Part shown: positions 15,287 to 24,799 of the stretch, piece by piece
How positions within the stretch are numbered: position 1 is the first letter of the stretch
Layout of the letters: each line of letters begins with the position of its first letter
From: CAZMXI01 sp964570205
GTDB lineage: Bacteria > Planctomycetota > Phycisphaerae > Tepidisphaerales > Tepidisphaeraceae
DNA: 30,235 nt
NCBI GenBank assembly: GCA_964570205.1
Contig: CAZMXI010000040.1
Coordinates: 1 to 30,235 of the forward strand
Direction: 5' to 3'
The notes under the pieces: model-generated
What the model saw: the letters and a program-made list of their open reading frames with translations, nothing else
What the model was told of the DNA's origin: nothing
Databases searched by the model: none
Translations under genes and position numbers: made by a program

Positions 15287-18200
15287 ATGAGCAACCTGAT
15301 CCGCCGCTTGTTCGACCGCCGCAGCGCCAGCCAAAAGGCCGGCCAAGCCAGGCGACAACTTCAGGATGCTGTGCGGGGACTCATTGAACAACTCGAAGCG
15401 AGGCAATTGCTGAGCATTGCGCCGGTGGCCGATCCGGGCGGGCCGTATATTGTGAATGAAGGTTCGGCGGTTCAGGTTTCGGGGCTGCTTTCCAGCGACA
15501 GCGACGGCTCGATCGTGAGCTATCAATGGGACCTGGACTACGACGGCGTCACTTTCAATGGAAGCGTGCCGGCGCCGGAGTTCTGGTTCTTTGGCAACGA
15601 CGGCCCGGTCACCGTGACCATCGCGCTGCGCGTGGTGGATGACGCCGGCGATGCGAACATCGCGAGCACCACCGTGACCGTTGCCAACCTTGCGCCGGTG
15701 CTGAGCCTGACGGGGGCGGAGACGAGCCAGGAGGGGGCGGCCTACTCGATTGACCCGGGCGTTGTCGGCGATGCGGGGGATGACACCGTCACGAGCTGGA
15801 CCATCGACTGGGGCGATGGCACGCCGGCCGATACGATCAATGAGGCCGACCCGCTCACACAGAACCACACATTCGCCCAGGATGGCACCTATACCGTTAC
15901 CGCTACCGCAACCGATGAAGATGGCGCCCACGCAATCACCAAGGAGGTTGTGGTGAGCAATGTGGCCCCGACGCTGGCCAACGTGGCGCTCACGGCGACG
16001 GTGGATGAGGACGGCGTCGCGACGCTGGCCGGCGACATTGCCGACGCCGGAATCGAGGATGCGTTCGTCCTGACGGTGAATTGGGGCGACGGCAATGAGG
16101 AGACGTTTAACTTCGCGGCCGGCACGGCCGACTACAGCGTCACGCATCAGTACCTGGACGATCCGGCGGGGCCTGGCTCGGGTCAGTATCCCGTCACCCT
16201 GGCGCTGGCGGACGATGGCGGCGGCGTTGTCACGGACAGCCAGACCATCACCATCAACAACACCGCGCCGATCCTGAGCAATCTGAGCGTCACTCCTGCG
16301 GTCAATGAGGGAGGCACGGTCACGCTGGCCGGCGATATCGCCGACGCCGGCACCCAGGATGCATTCCTTCTGGTTGTTGATTGGGGCGACGGCAGCGATC
16401 CTGAGCAGTTCCCCTATCCGGCCGGCACGGCCAACTTCAGTGTGACGCACGCATATGCCGACGACCTGGTGCCCGGAACTGCCCTGGATGTGATGAACCT
16501 CGCCCTGACGCTGCTGGATGATGATGGGGCCAGTGACAGCGACACCAGTCTCACGACGACCGTCAACAACGTCAACCCGATTGTGACGCTGGATGGTGCG
16601 GCCGAGGTGGGCGAGGGATCGACCTACACGCTCACGCTGACGGCGACGGACCCGGGCGCGGCGGACGCCATCGAATGGCTGATCGACTGGGGAGATGGGC
16701 AGACCTCGACGGCGACGGGCTTCAGCCCGACCGTGACGCACATCTATGCCGACGATGCCGCGCGGACGATCACGGCGACGGCGACTGACGATGACACGGG
16801 CTCAGGCTCGGACACTCTGGCCGTGACGGTGACAAATGTGAATCCGACGATCACGTTGGCCGCGCCGGCCGCGGTGAACGAAGAAGAGACCTTCATACTG
16901 GAATACGGCGCAACAGATCCGGGCGCCGACCTGGTGGCGAGCTGGAACATCGACTGGGGCGATGCCACCGCCGACCACAATGATGGCGCTGTGCAATCCG
17001 GCTCAACGACCCATGCTTACGCCGACAACGGCACCTATACCATCGTCGTGACGGTGACGGATGAGGATGGAACCTACACGCAGAACCAGACGGTGACAGT
17101 GAACAACGTATCGCCGGTGGTGGCGCTGGTTGCGGGAGCGACCAGCGNNNNNNNNNNNNNNNNNNNNNNNNNNNNNNNNNNNNNNNNNNNNNNNNNNNNN
17201 NNNNNNNNNNNNNNNNNNNNNNNNNNNNNNNNNNNNNNNNNNNNNNNGATGGCGACAGCGTGACGGACAGCGTGGTGGCGACGGTGAACAACGTGGCGCC
17301 GGTATTGAACGATGTAATGGTGACATCGCCGATCGATGAGGCCGGCACGACCACGTTGAGCGGGACCATCATCGATCCCGGCTCGCTGGATGCGTTTACC
17401 CTGGTGATCACCTGGGGCGATGGCAGCGTGGACACCACGATCAATCTGCCGGCCGGCTCGACCGGATTCGTGGCCGATCATGATTACGCCGACAATGGGG
17501 CCTACGACATCACTTTCACTCTGGCCGACGACGACCAGACAGCCAACGGCGCGGCCGTGGTCGTGGTGAACAACCTCGACCCGGTGATGACGCTGGATGG
17601 CGCGTTGACCGCGGACGAGGGCGCGGCATATGCGATCACCTTCTCGGCCGTGGATGTGCCGGCCGACACGCTGGTCGGCTGGACGATCGACTGGGGCGAT
17701 GGAAGCCCCGTGGAGAACCTTGCGGGCGACGCGGCCGGGGCAACGCACACTTTTGCCGATGATGGCCTGTATACGGTTGTCGTTACGACAGCCGACGACG
17801 ATGGCGGCATCGCCACCAGGCAACTGGTGGTTGCCGTCGAGAATGTCGATCCGACGGTGAGTGTCGGTGGCGATGCGACAGTCAATGAGGGATCGGTCTA
17901 CACGCTGAACCTTTCGGCGGTGGATGACCCGGGCGATGACATGGTTCTTGGCTGGTCGATCGACTGGGGCGATGGCGCCACCGAGCCGATCCTCGGCAAT
18001 CCCGCCTCCGTTACGCACATCTACTCCGACAATGGCGAGTACGCCATTGTGGCCCTCGCGATGGATGATGACGGCGCTTACACCGCCTTTGGTTTTGTGC
18101 AGGTCTTTAACGTTGCGCCGACCATCACGGCGGATGGCCCGGCCCAGATCAGCGAAGGCTCGACCTACACGCTGGTGCTCACGGCGGATGAGCCGGGCGA

Positions 18201-20358
18201 TGACATCGTTTCATGGTTGGTCGACTGGGGCGACGGCGCCGCGGATTCGGCGACCGGCGTGAACGTCACGCTTGAACACGTCTTTGTCGACGGTCCGGTG
18301 ACGCCTGTGGTGACCATCACCGCGTCGGATGAAGACCTGGGCGTCAATGTCGCGCAACAGGCGGTGACGGTGAACAACGTCGCTCCGGCCGTCACGCTGG
18401 TTGGTGCGGCCGACAGCAACGAGGGCTCGCAATACACTCTGGAATTCAGCGCCAGCGACCCGGGCGATGATTCGACGATCTGGCTCATCGCATGGGGCGA
18501 TGGCAGCGTCGAGGAGTTCACGGGCTCGGCCGGCCTGCTCACCCACATCTACGCTGATAACGGTGACTTCACCATTGTCGCGACGGCCGTGGATGACGAC
18601 GGCGACAGCGGTATGGAGACTCTGCCCGTCGCGGTCGCGGATGTCGCGCCGGTCATCACACTGGTGGGTGACGCGGCGGTCAATGAAGGCGCCCCGTACA
18701 TCCTGGGCTTCAGTTCCAGCGACCCGGGCGACGATCCGGTGAGTCTGTGGACGATCGATTGGGGTGATGGCAGCGAGCCCGAACCCTTCGCGGCGGCCGG
18801 CTCGGCCGTCCATGTGTTCCCTGACGGTGACGCAATCTACACGGTGACGGTCAGTGTGGATAACGGCGACGGCACGTTCACCCGGACCATGCAGGTTGCG
18901 GCAACCAATGTCAGTCCGGTGGTCGCGTTGAGCGGCGTCGGAGAGATCGACGAGGCGGCGCTGTACACCGTCGGCATCGCGATCGAAGACGTCGGCGATG
19001 ACACCGTCAGCGCAATGCTGATCGACTGGGGTGATGGCACGGCCCCCGAAGCGATCGCCCCGGCCGCAGTGACCGCATCCCATGTCTACGCCGACAACGA
19101 CGACTACACGATCACGTTGACCGTGACCGACGATGACGGGCAGTATGTCGCGCAGCACACGGTCGCGGTGATCGATGTGCCCCCGACGCTCACGCTGGAA
19201 GGCGATGCCCTGCTGGATGAGGGTGACGCCCTGACGATCACGTTCTCGGCGACGGATCCCGGCGATGATGCGCTCACGGACTGGATTGTGGACTGGGGCG
19301 ACGACACCGCTCCCGAGCCGCTCGCGCCGGATGCCACCGAGGCAATCCACACGTTCGTGCAGAATGGCGAATACACCATCATGCTGACCGCCCTCGACGA
19401 GGACGGGGCCTATACCATCGAATTGCCGATCATCGTCAACAATGTCGCGCCCACCGCGGTCCTCACGGGCGACACGTTCGGCGTGCGCGGCCAGATACGG
19501 TCTTACAACGCCGTGCTGGGCGATGTCGGCCTGGCCGATGCGCTCGAGGTCCGCTGGGACTTCGGCGATGGCACCGTCTTTGACTTTGAACCGCTCGAAG
19601 AGACCGACGAGTCCGCGGTGAACCATATCTTCGCCCAGAGCGGCATCTACACCGTCGCTGTGACGGTTCGTGATTCCGACGGCGCTGAGACCACCGCCAC
19701 CCAGACCGTCCAGGTGGATGCCATCCAGTTCCAGCGGGACCCCTTCGACCCGATGGTCTGGTCGCTGTTCGTCGGCGGCACTCCCGGCAACGACAGCATC
19801 GTGTTCAAGCCCAACTCCGGCGCCGTGCAGGTCTTCTTCAACGGCAGGAGCTACGGCACTTATCTGGTCGATGGCCACGTCGTCGCCTATGGCCAGAGCG
19901 GCAATGACGCCCTGCTGGTCCGCGGTGCGCTGCCTAATCCGGTGGTGTTCTTCGGCGGAGCCAATCGCGACACCCTCTACGGCGGCAGTGCCGACGATGT
20001 CCTGGTTGGCGGGGCGTGGAATGACTTCATCCGCGGCTACGGCGGCAACGACCTGCTGATCGGCAGCGCTGGCGCTGACCGCATCGAGGGCGGCGACGGA
20101 GATGACATGATGGTCGCCCAGGCGTCCGTCTATGACGATGACCTGGAGACGTTGGTTGACGTCATGAGTCTCTGGAATGACCCGCTGACGGCGATCGAAG
20201 ACCGCGCGCTGGCGATCAGCAATGTCTTCAATGAGTTGACGCTCATCGCCGACGAACGAACCGACGTGCTCCGCAGCGGCAATGGTCTGAACTGGCTCCT
20301 CGCCAACGACAAGGATTCCATCTTGGCTTCCGATGAGGATCTCATCGACCTGTTCTGA
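15287..20358 (+). CDS. Giant secreted PKD-repeat protein with LEPR-xLL-like N-terminus and RTX-like C-terminus (interrupted by an assembly gap)
   Basis: At least 1,656 residues are visible on the two sides of a run of N. The start is the second of two adjacent ATGs, 6 nt after AAGGAG. Residues 36-42 read LEARQLL, a variant of the LEPR-xLL motif found near the N-terminus of large planctomycete surface proteins. About sixteen PKD-type domains of 85-100 residues follow, each with a WxIDWGDG core, an 'H-x-Y-A-D' or similar motif and a closing 'VTVNNVAP'-like linker; one is cut by the gap. After the last (ending near 19722) comes a short beta region and Gly/Asp-rich repeats at about 19950-20115 (GGSADDVLVGG, GGNDLLIGSAGADRIEGGDG) resembling RTX calcium-binding nonapeptides. 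Such proteins are usually adhesive or structural at the cell surface; no enzyme domain is seen. It is a single gene, convergent with the histidine kinase. Confidence 0.88.
15430..19722 (+). repeat. Tandem PKD-coding repeats, units of about 265-300 bp
   Basis: The DNA coding for the WxIDWGDG core recurs in every unit, often as ATCGACTGGGGCGATGG or a close variant (for example near 15803, 16952, 17688 and 17957). Outside the core the units have diverged to well under full identity, so this is an old protein-repeat array and not a recent duplication. The similarity probably caused the assembly break at 17148. Confidence 0.8.
17148..17247. other. Assembly gap of exactly 100 N inside the PKD gene
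   Basis: The round number suggests a placeholder. The left side ends six codons into what should be a PKD unit's first strand region (VVALVAGATS) and the right side resumes at the unit's end (DGDSVTDSVVATVNNVAP). Keeping the reading frame needs a gap length that leaves remainder 2 when divided by 3; 100 leaves 1. One full PKD unit would need about 200 missing bases. Confidence 0.9.
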
Positions 20359-20379
20359 CTCGCGGGCCAGGCTTGCTCA

Positions 20380-20414
20380 GGGAGGATGGAGGATCAAACA
20401 TCTTCCATCCTCCC
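20380..20414. terminator. Strong hairpin shared by two convergent genes
   Basis: The arms GGGAGGATGGA and TCCATCCTCCC pair perfectly over 11 bp. The stem continues inward by a G-T wobble and GAT/ATC around a 5-nt loop (CAAAC), giving 15 pairs. It fills most of the 58-bp space between the stop codons of the PKD gene (20358) and the histidine kinase gene (20417). No long T-run follows on either strand, so it may be a non-canonical bidirectional terminator or a 3'-end stabiliser. Confidence 0.7.
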
Positions 20415-20416
20415 GT

Positions 20417-22393
20417 TCATTCTCGCTCCCTTGCTTCCGGCCGCAGCGCATTCGCCATCGCCCGCGTCAGCCTCGGAAGATCGATCGGCTTGGTCAGGTG
20501 CTCGGCGAATCCCGCCTCCTTGCTGCGGCGGATGTCTTCCTCCATGCCATAGCCGCTGAGACAGATTCCCCTCGCGTTCTGACGCCGCCGAAGCTCGCGC
20601 ATCAGCTCCAGCCCGCTTCCGTCCGGCAGCCCCAGATCGCTGATCACCAGGTCGAGCGGCCCGGCTTCCGCCTCCCGCAGCGCTTCCTGAACGCTCCCCG
20701 CCGTCCGCACTTCATGATCCAGCCCGCGCAGCAGCCTCGCCATCAGGCGCCGACTGTCCTCATGATCCTCCACCAGCAGGATCGCAAGTCTGCCCGGCAC
20801 AAACCGCTCTAACTCCGCCCCATCCTCCTCCGCAACCTCAACGCGGCCTTCCCACGCCAGGGATGGCAACTCCACCCGGAACGATGCCCCTCGGCCTCGG
20901 CCCTCGCTGCGCGCGGTGATCCCGCCCCCGTGCGCATGAACCAGCGCGCGGGTGATCGCCAGACCCAGCCCCAAGCCGCCGAACTGCCGCGTGATCCTCG
21001 CATCGCCCTGCTCGAAGGCGTCGAAAATCGTCTCGAGCCTCGATGCGTCGATCCCGATGCCGGTGTCCGTCACCTCGATCGCGATATTCTCCTCGCCCTT
21101 GACCGCGAGGATCACGATCTCCCCTCGCTCCGGAGTGAACTTCACGGCGTTCTTGATCAGATTCCAGAATATCTGCTGGAGTCGCGCCGGATCCGCCTTG
21201 GTCCAATAGGGACCGGTCCCCAGCTCAACGCGGAGCCGCAGTCCCTTGCCCTGAATTTCCGCCTCGCAGGTGTGGATCGCCTGCCTCAGCAGCTCCAGCG
21301 CATCCACCCGCTGGAGCACCAGATTCAGCTTGTCCCGAGAGATGCGCGTCAGGTCCAGCAGGTCGTCAATCAGCCTCGCCTCCAGTTCCACATTCCGTCG
21401 GATCACATCGAGACCCTCCCGGCATTGTGCGCTCAAGCCCGGCTCCCGCAGCATCGCCGAGACCGACAACAGCGCCGGATTCAGCGGATTACGCAACTCA
21501 TGGCTCAGCACCGCCAGAAAATGGTCCTTCGCCGAGTTGGCGGCCTCCGCCGCCGCCTTGGCGCGCAGCATCGACTGTTCGCTTTGCTTGAGGTCCCGGA
21601 ACAGCAGATCATACGGCTTGGCCAGGGCCGTCTCGATGATCGCCTTGTAGATCAGATAGAAAGCCCCGATCTTCAGGAGGTGCCCCGCGGCGTTCATGGG
21701 ACCGTTGGGGTCTTCATACAGGATAAACGCAAGTTCCGATCCAACCGTGACGGCGAGCGACCAGAGCACCAGCCGCAATACGTCCGGATCAAACCGGTCC
21801 CGCTGCCGCAGCAGCAGCGGCATGGCGGCCAGAATTGCCGCGCAAATCCCCACCTCGGCCATCCGTTTGAAGGGGGTCAGCCCGTCCGGCTCCACGTAAC
21901 ACGCCGGAAAGATGCCCATGAAGGCCGCCGAAGCCAGGGCCGCTGCAACCGCGCCACACCCGGCGGCCGCCCATCCCATCCGCATCGGCCGTCCGATGAG
22001 CAGGGGGGCGATCAAAAGGCTCCCCGCCTGGACCGCGCGCGCGGCGATCCACAACTGTGTCGGCAGGTTCGCATCGTCGCGCTCGAATACGCCCATCCCT
22101 CGATACGCCAGCATGTGCAACGCATCCAACGCCGCCACGAAGAGATACGCCACACCCACAAACGTGACGAAGTTGCCCACCTGAAACCGCCGGCTGTTCC
22201 AGGCGACCATGAAGCATCCGCATGCGATCACGATCGAGAAAATCTCTGAAAGGCTGTGAAACAGCAGCGCATTGCCTGACCAGACCCATCCCAGGAGGCC
22301 CACCCCCGCGACAGATGCGACCATCCTCCAGGCGAAATTGCTCCTGCCATGGGTCATACGGCCATGACGCGGCGGACGGGTTGCATTCGTCAT
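20417..22393 (-). CDS. Hybrid sensor histidine kinase with MASE3 sensor and receiver domain
   Basis: This 658-residue inner-membrane protein has about seven hydrophobic helices in residues 22-255. The stretch LFHSLSEIFSIVIACGCF (44-61) plus NFVTFVGVAYLFVAALDALHMLAY (84-97 region) is typical of the MASE3 membrane sensor domain, whose ligand is not generally known. A short coiled coil (265-290) leads to the HisKA domain, VLSHELRNPLNP (295-306) with phospho-accepting H298. The ATPase domain shows NLIKNAVKFT (N box, 411-420), VTDTGIGID (G1, 441-449) and GGLGLGLAI (G2, 472-480). The C-terminal receiver (about 536-650) has acidic E542-D543, phospho-accepting D586 and K635. No output domain follows, so phosphate probably moves to a separate protein. 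Its gene lies 154 bp after the PfkB kinase gene; no partner regulator is adjacent. Confidence 0.94.
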   Translation of the reverse strand: MTNATRPPRHGRMTHGRSNFAWRMVASVAGVGLLGWVWSGNALLFHSLSEIFSIVIACGCFMVAWNSRRFQVGNFVTFVGVAYLFVAALDALHMLAYRGMGVFERDDANLPTQLWIAARAVQAGSLLIAPLLIGRPMRMGWAAAGCGAVAAALASAAFMGIFPACYVEPDGLTPFKRMAEVGICAAILAAMPLLLRQRDRFDPDVLRLVLWSLAVTVGSELAFILYEDPNGPMNAAGHLLKIGAFYLIYKAIIETALAKPYDLLFRDLKQSEQSMLRAKAAAEAANSAKDHFLAVLSHELRNPLNPALLSVSAMLREPGLSAQCREGLDVIRRNVELEARLIDDLLDLTRISRDKLNLVLQRVDALELLRQAIHTCEAEIQGKGLRLRVELGTGPYWTKADPARLQQIFWNLIKNAVKFTPERGEIVILAVKGEENIAIEVTDTGIGIDASRLETIFDAFEQGDARITRQFGGLGLGLAITRALVHAHGGGITARSEGRGRGASFRVELPSLAWEGRVEVAEEDGAELERFVPGRLAILLVEDHEDSRRLMARLLRGLDHEVRTAGSVQEALREAEAGPLDLVISDLGLPDGSGLELMRELRRRQNARGICLSGYGMEEDIRRSKEAGFAEHLTKPIDLPRLTRAMANALRPEARERE

Positions 22394-22547
22394 GGGTCGG
22401 CACCGACCAGAGTCTCTCTGGCTCGACCTGACCCGCCGCCACGCTCCATACGTTTACCCGTACCGGGCGTTCACGACAACCACAGCCCAATGCCTCGCTC
22501 CTGGCCCGCCGGGCTCGGACACGAGAGCAAACCTCTCCCGCATTCCC

Positions 22548-23483
22548 CTATGCGTCGATCGCCTCGACCCGGGTTTGCTCCTCCAGCCGTCGGGCCTCGG
22601 CAGGATCCAGATCACCCGCAAGCAATGTCATGGCGTTGGCCGCGCCGCATGCCGTCGCCACCCGGCACGCCTCGCCAAGGTCCCTCCCGCCGGTCAGCGC
22701 AATCGACAGCCCCGCGGTGAATGCATCCCCCGAGCCGATGCTGTTCACCGCCTCCACCTTCGGTACGCCGATGCGCCATGCCCGGCGGCTGTCCGCCGCC
22801 AGCACTGTGTCCGGACCTGCCGTCACCACCACGCTGCTCGCCCCCATGTCCATCAGCCGACGCATAGCGCCCAGAATGGCCCGCTCACTGTCCAGCGTGC
22901 CGCCCACCGTCGCCGCCAGTTCGGCGCGATTCGGCTTTGCCACCCTCGGCCGCGCTGCCAGTGCCAGCCGTAGCGGTTGCCCCGTCGCATCCACGATCGT
23001 TTCCACCCCCACGTTGCGGGCCGCTGTGACACAGTGGGCATAGAAATCCTGCGGGCCACCCGATGTCAGCGTGCCCGACAGGATCAGCATCCTGGCTTGC
23101 GGAAGGTTCCACATCAGCCGCTGCATCAGCGAGTCATAAGCCGATGGCGTGACGGGCTGGCTCTCCTCCACCAGTTCGGTGTTGCTGCGGGCGCCCCGGT
23201 CGATCACCGTCACGCACATCCGAGTCCGCGCTTCCACCTCGATGAAGTCGTGCCTGATCCCCAGCTCATCCAGGTGTTGCAGCACCAGTTGCCCTCGGTC
23301 GCCCCCGGCAAAACCCAGCGCCAGCGGCGACTCGCCCAACACCTTCAGAACCTTGGCCACGTTGATCGACTTGCCCGCCGTCGATTCTGTCACCTCCATC
23401 GCACGATTGACCGCGTTGATCTGAAACTGCCCGAAGATCATGACCCGTTGCAGGGCCGGCGTAGCGCCGAGACAGATGATCAT
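22548..23483 (-). CDS. PfkB-family sugar kinase, 1-phosphofructokinase/tagatose-6-phosphate kinase type
   Basis: This 311-residue ribokinase-fold enzyme phosphorylates a sugar phosphate with ATP. It opens MIICLGATPALQRVM, similar to the 'T-x-N-P-A-x-D' start of FruK/LacC kinases but without the Asp. GKSINVAKVLKVLG (37-50) corresponds to the substrate-binding GKGINVARVLxxLG with Ser for the second Gly. The C-terminal signature NSIGSGDAFTAGLSIAL (247-263) contains the anion hole and catalytic base D253. These changes leave open which sugar phosphate is used. The start at 23483 was preferred to 23495, where the GGAGG touches the ATG; from 23483 the spacing is 12 nt. The GNAT gene ends 28 bp upstream, so they are likely co-transcribed. 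No PTS or other sugar-transport gene is nearby. Confidence 0.88.
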   Translation of the reverse strand: MIICLGATPALQRVMIFGQFQINAVNRAMEVTESTAGKSINVAKVLKVLGESPLALGFAGGDRGQLVLQHLDELGIRHDFIEVEARTRMCVTVIDRGARSNTELVEESQPVTPSAYDSLMQRLMWNLPQARMLILSGTLTSGGPQDFYAHCVTAARNVGVETIVDATGQPLRLALAARPRVAKPNRAELAATVGGTLDSERAILGAMRRLMDMGASSVVVTAGPDTVLAADSRRAWRIGVPKVEAVNSIGSGDAFTAGLSIALTGGRDLGEACRVATACGAANAMTLLAGDLDPAEARRLEEQTRVEAIDA

Positions 23484-23511
23484 GGCCGATTCCATCCTCC
23501 GCTGGTTTCCC

Positions 23512-23997
23512 CTACAGCTCCAGCAGCATCTCCACAACGCTTGCCCGGAACCCGCAGGACTCGAAGAGCTTACGGGCTGGTTCGTTCCCATGCCAGACGT
23601 CCAGCCGTATCTGCTCAACACCCATCCCGCGAAACCGTTCCACAGCCAGCATCACCATCCGCCGCCCCAGACCCTCGTTCCGATAGTCCGGCTCAATCCA
23701 TAAATCATGCACAAAACCGTACGCCCGCACCCGGTAGATTGGAATCTCCTGTTCCGCCATCCCCACGATGTACCCCACCAGCGACCTTTCATCCCCCGCA
23801 TCCCCCGGCCGCTCGGCCACCAGAAACACACTCCGCGGGTCCTCCGCCCGTTGACCCAGCCAGCTCCGATACCGACTGCCCGGGTCCGGCAACAAGCCGT
23901 ATTTGGCGCTGTCCCATCTATTGTGCAGGGCGCACATACGCTCCACCATCGGTAGAACGGCCACAACATCCTCAACTTGCGCTTTACGAATGACCAT
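23512..23997 (-). CDS. GNAT family N-acetyltransferase
   Basis: This 161-residue protein has the length and layout of a single GNAT domain, which transfers an acetyl group from acetyl-CoA to an amine. The acetyl-CoA-binding motif is RNEGLGRRM (106-114), preceded by the strand VHDLWIEPDY (96-105) and followed by 'LDVWHGNEPARKLFESCGF', the typical motif B of the fold. The substrate cannot be told. It is the first gene of the pair with the PfkB kinase and is divergent from the tRNA. A TATATG at about 24055 on the minus strand, with a poor -35, is a possible promoter in the 147-bp gap. Confidence 0.88.
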   Translation of the reverse strand: MVIRKAQVEDVVAVLPMVERMCALHNRWDSAKYGLLPDPGSRYRSWLGQRAEDPRSVFLVAERPGDAGDERSLVGYIVGMAEQEIPIYRVRAYGFVHDLWIEPDYRNEGLGRRMVMLAVERFRGMGVEQIRLDVWHGNEPARKLFESCGFRASVVEMLLEL

Positions 23998-24077
23998 GCT
24001 CGATCACCCCGGCCAAGCCATCCCCATCACCACCCGATCCGCCAACGGGCAGTACATATAACGTAAACTCCACCGGC

Positions 24078-24106
24078 TTGAAAACGGGTGCTGATTGGCG
24101 TAATCT
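24078..24106 (+). promoter_or_regulatory. Promoter of the tRNA-Thr gene
   Basis: TTGAAA (24078-24083) and TAATCT (24101-24106) are separated by exactly 17 nt, a good match to the vegetative sigma factor consensus. Transcription would begin near 24113, about 32 nt before the mature tRNA. Confidence 0.6.
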
Positions 24107-24144
24107 CTCCCCCCGCACCGGCCGATGAATTCTGGCTGAGGCGC

Positions 24145-24216
24145 GCCGAAGTAGCTCAATGGTAGAGCACCGCTTTCGTAAAGCGGGGGTTAAGGGTTCA
24201 ACTCCCTTCTTCGGCT
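24145..24216 (+). tRNA. tRNA-Thr (anticodon CGU)
   Basis: The 72-nt sequence folds into a full cloverleaf. The acceptor arms are GCCGAAG and CTTCGGC, the D stem GCTC/GAGC, the anticodon stem CCGCT/AGCGG with loop TTCGTAA, and the T stem AAGGG/CCCTT with loop TTCAACT; the discriminator base is T. The anticodon CGT reads the threonine codon ACG. CCA is not encoded (the sequence continues CTGG), so it must be added after transcription. Confidence 0.96.
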
Positions 24217-24799
24217 CTGGCAATCCCTTACATTCCGTCGACGCCAAAAAACGCCAGTCCTGATTAGGGTGGTTGTTTGGATTGATTTCGCACCCGGCGA
24301 CTGCCGCCGTCGGGTACATGCCACCGCATACGGCACATGCTGTGACCGCCGGATCCGCATAAACGGTGCCGGCCCCAGAAATCCGCCACTTCCTCCGCAA
24401 GCCAGACCCGTGGTATCATGAAGTTGCCTCGGCGTGCAGTCATGTGCCGGTTCGGCACGAATTCGTAACAGAGTCCGGCCTTGTTGTGCTCACCGGTCAT
24501 CAAATGGCCGTGCGCCTGTGGCATGGCACCCTCCCCGGGACCATCTCACGTTCGCGTGGATAGTCTCGATTTGGTCCGCCGGCCGGCCGGTTCGCCGCCG
24601 CTCGCTTCCGGCCGGAGATGCCGTTCCGCCGACAAACCCCCGAATCGAATTCCCCGCGGCGTCGTTCACACCCCGGATCCTTCGCAGTTCTACCGCCTGC
24701 TTCTTGCCCGCCATCCCTGGCTTCCTGGTTGTGCCGGGCGATTCGAATCGGCACGACTTTGTACGGCCGAGAACGATCATCTCTTTTCGGAGATTCGTC
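24217..24799. other. 583-bp region without a recognisable gene
   Basis: All frames were read. Short open frames exist on both strands but none has a ribosome binding site, recognisable domain or signal. No copy of the tRNA 3' end was seen further right, so there is no evidence for an integration site. GC-rich inverted stretches around 24580-24620 (GGCCGGCCGG) are present without a T-run. The last part is the leader of the secreted-protein gene. Confidence 0.6.

Noticed and set aside
15215..16741. Long open frame on the minus strand, opposite the first part of the PKD gene (and a similar one at 18211-19878)
   Set aside because: It mirrors the high-GC codon pattern of the PKD repeats, has Arg/Val/Asp-rich protein without any domain, and lacks a ribosome binding site.
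15430..19722. CRISPR-like array
   Set aside because: The repeats are protein-coding PKD units of 265-300 bp, not short repeats with unique spacers.
24145..24799. tRNA-flanked integrated element
   Set aside because: No integrase gene, no direct repeat of the tRNA 3' end and no change in composition were seen.
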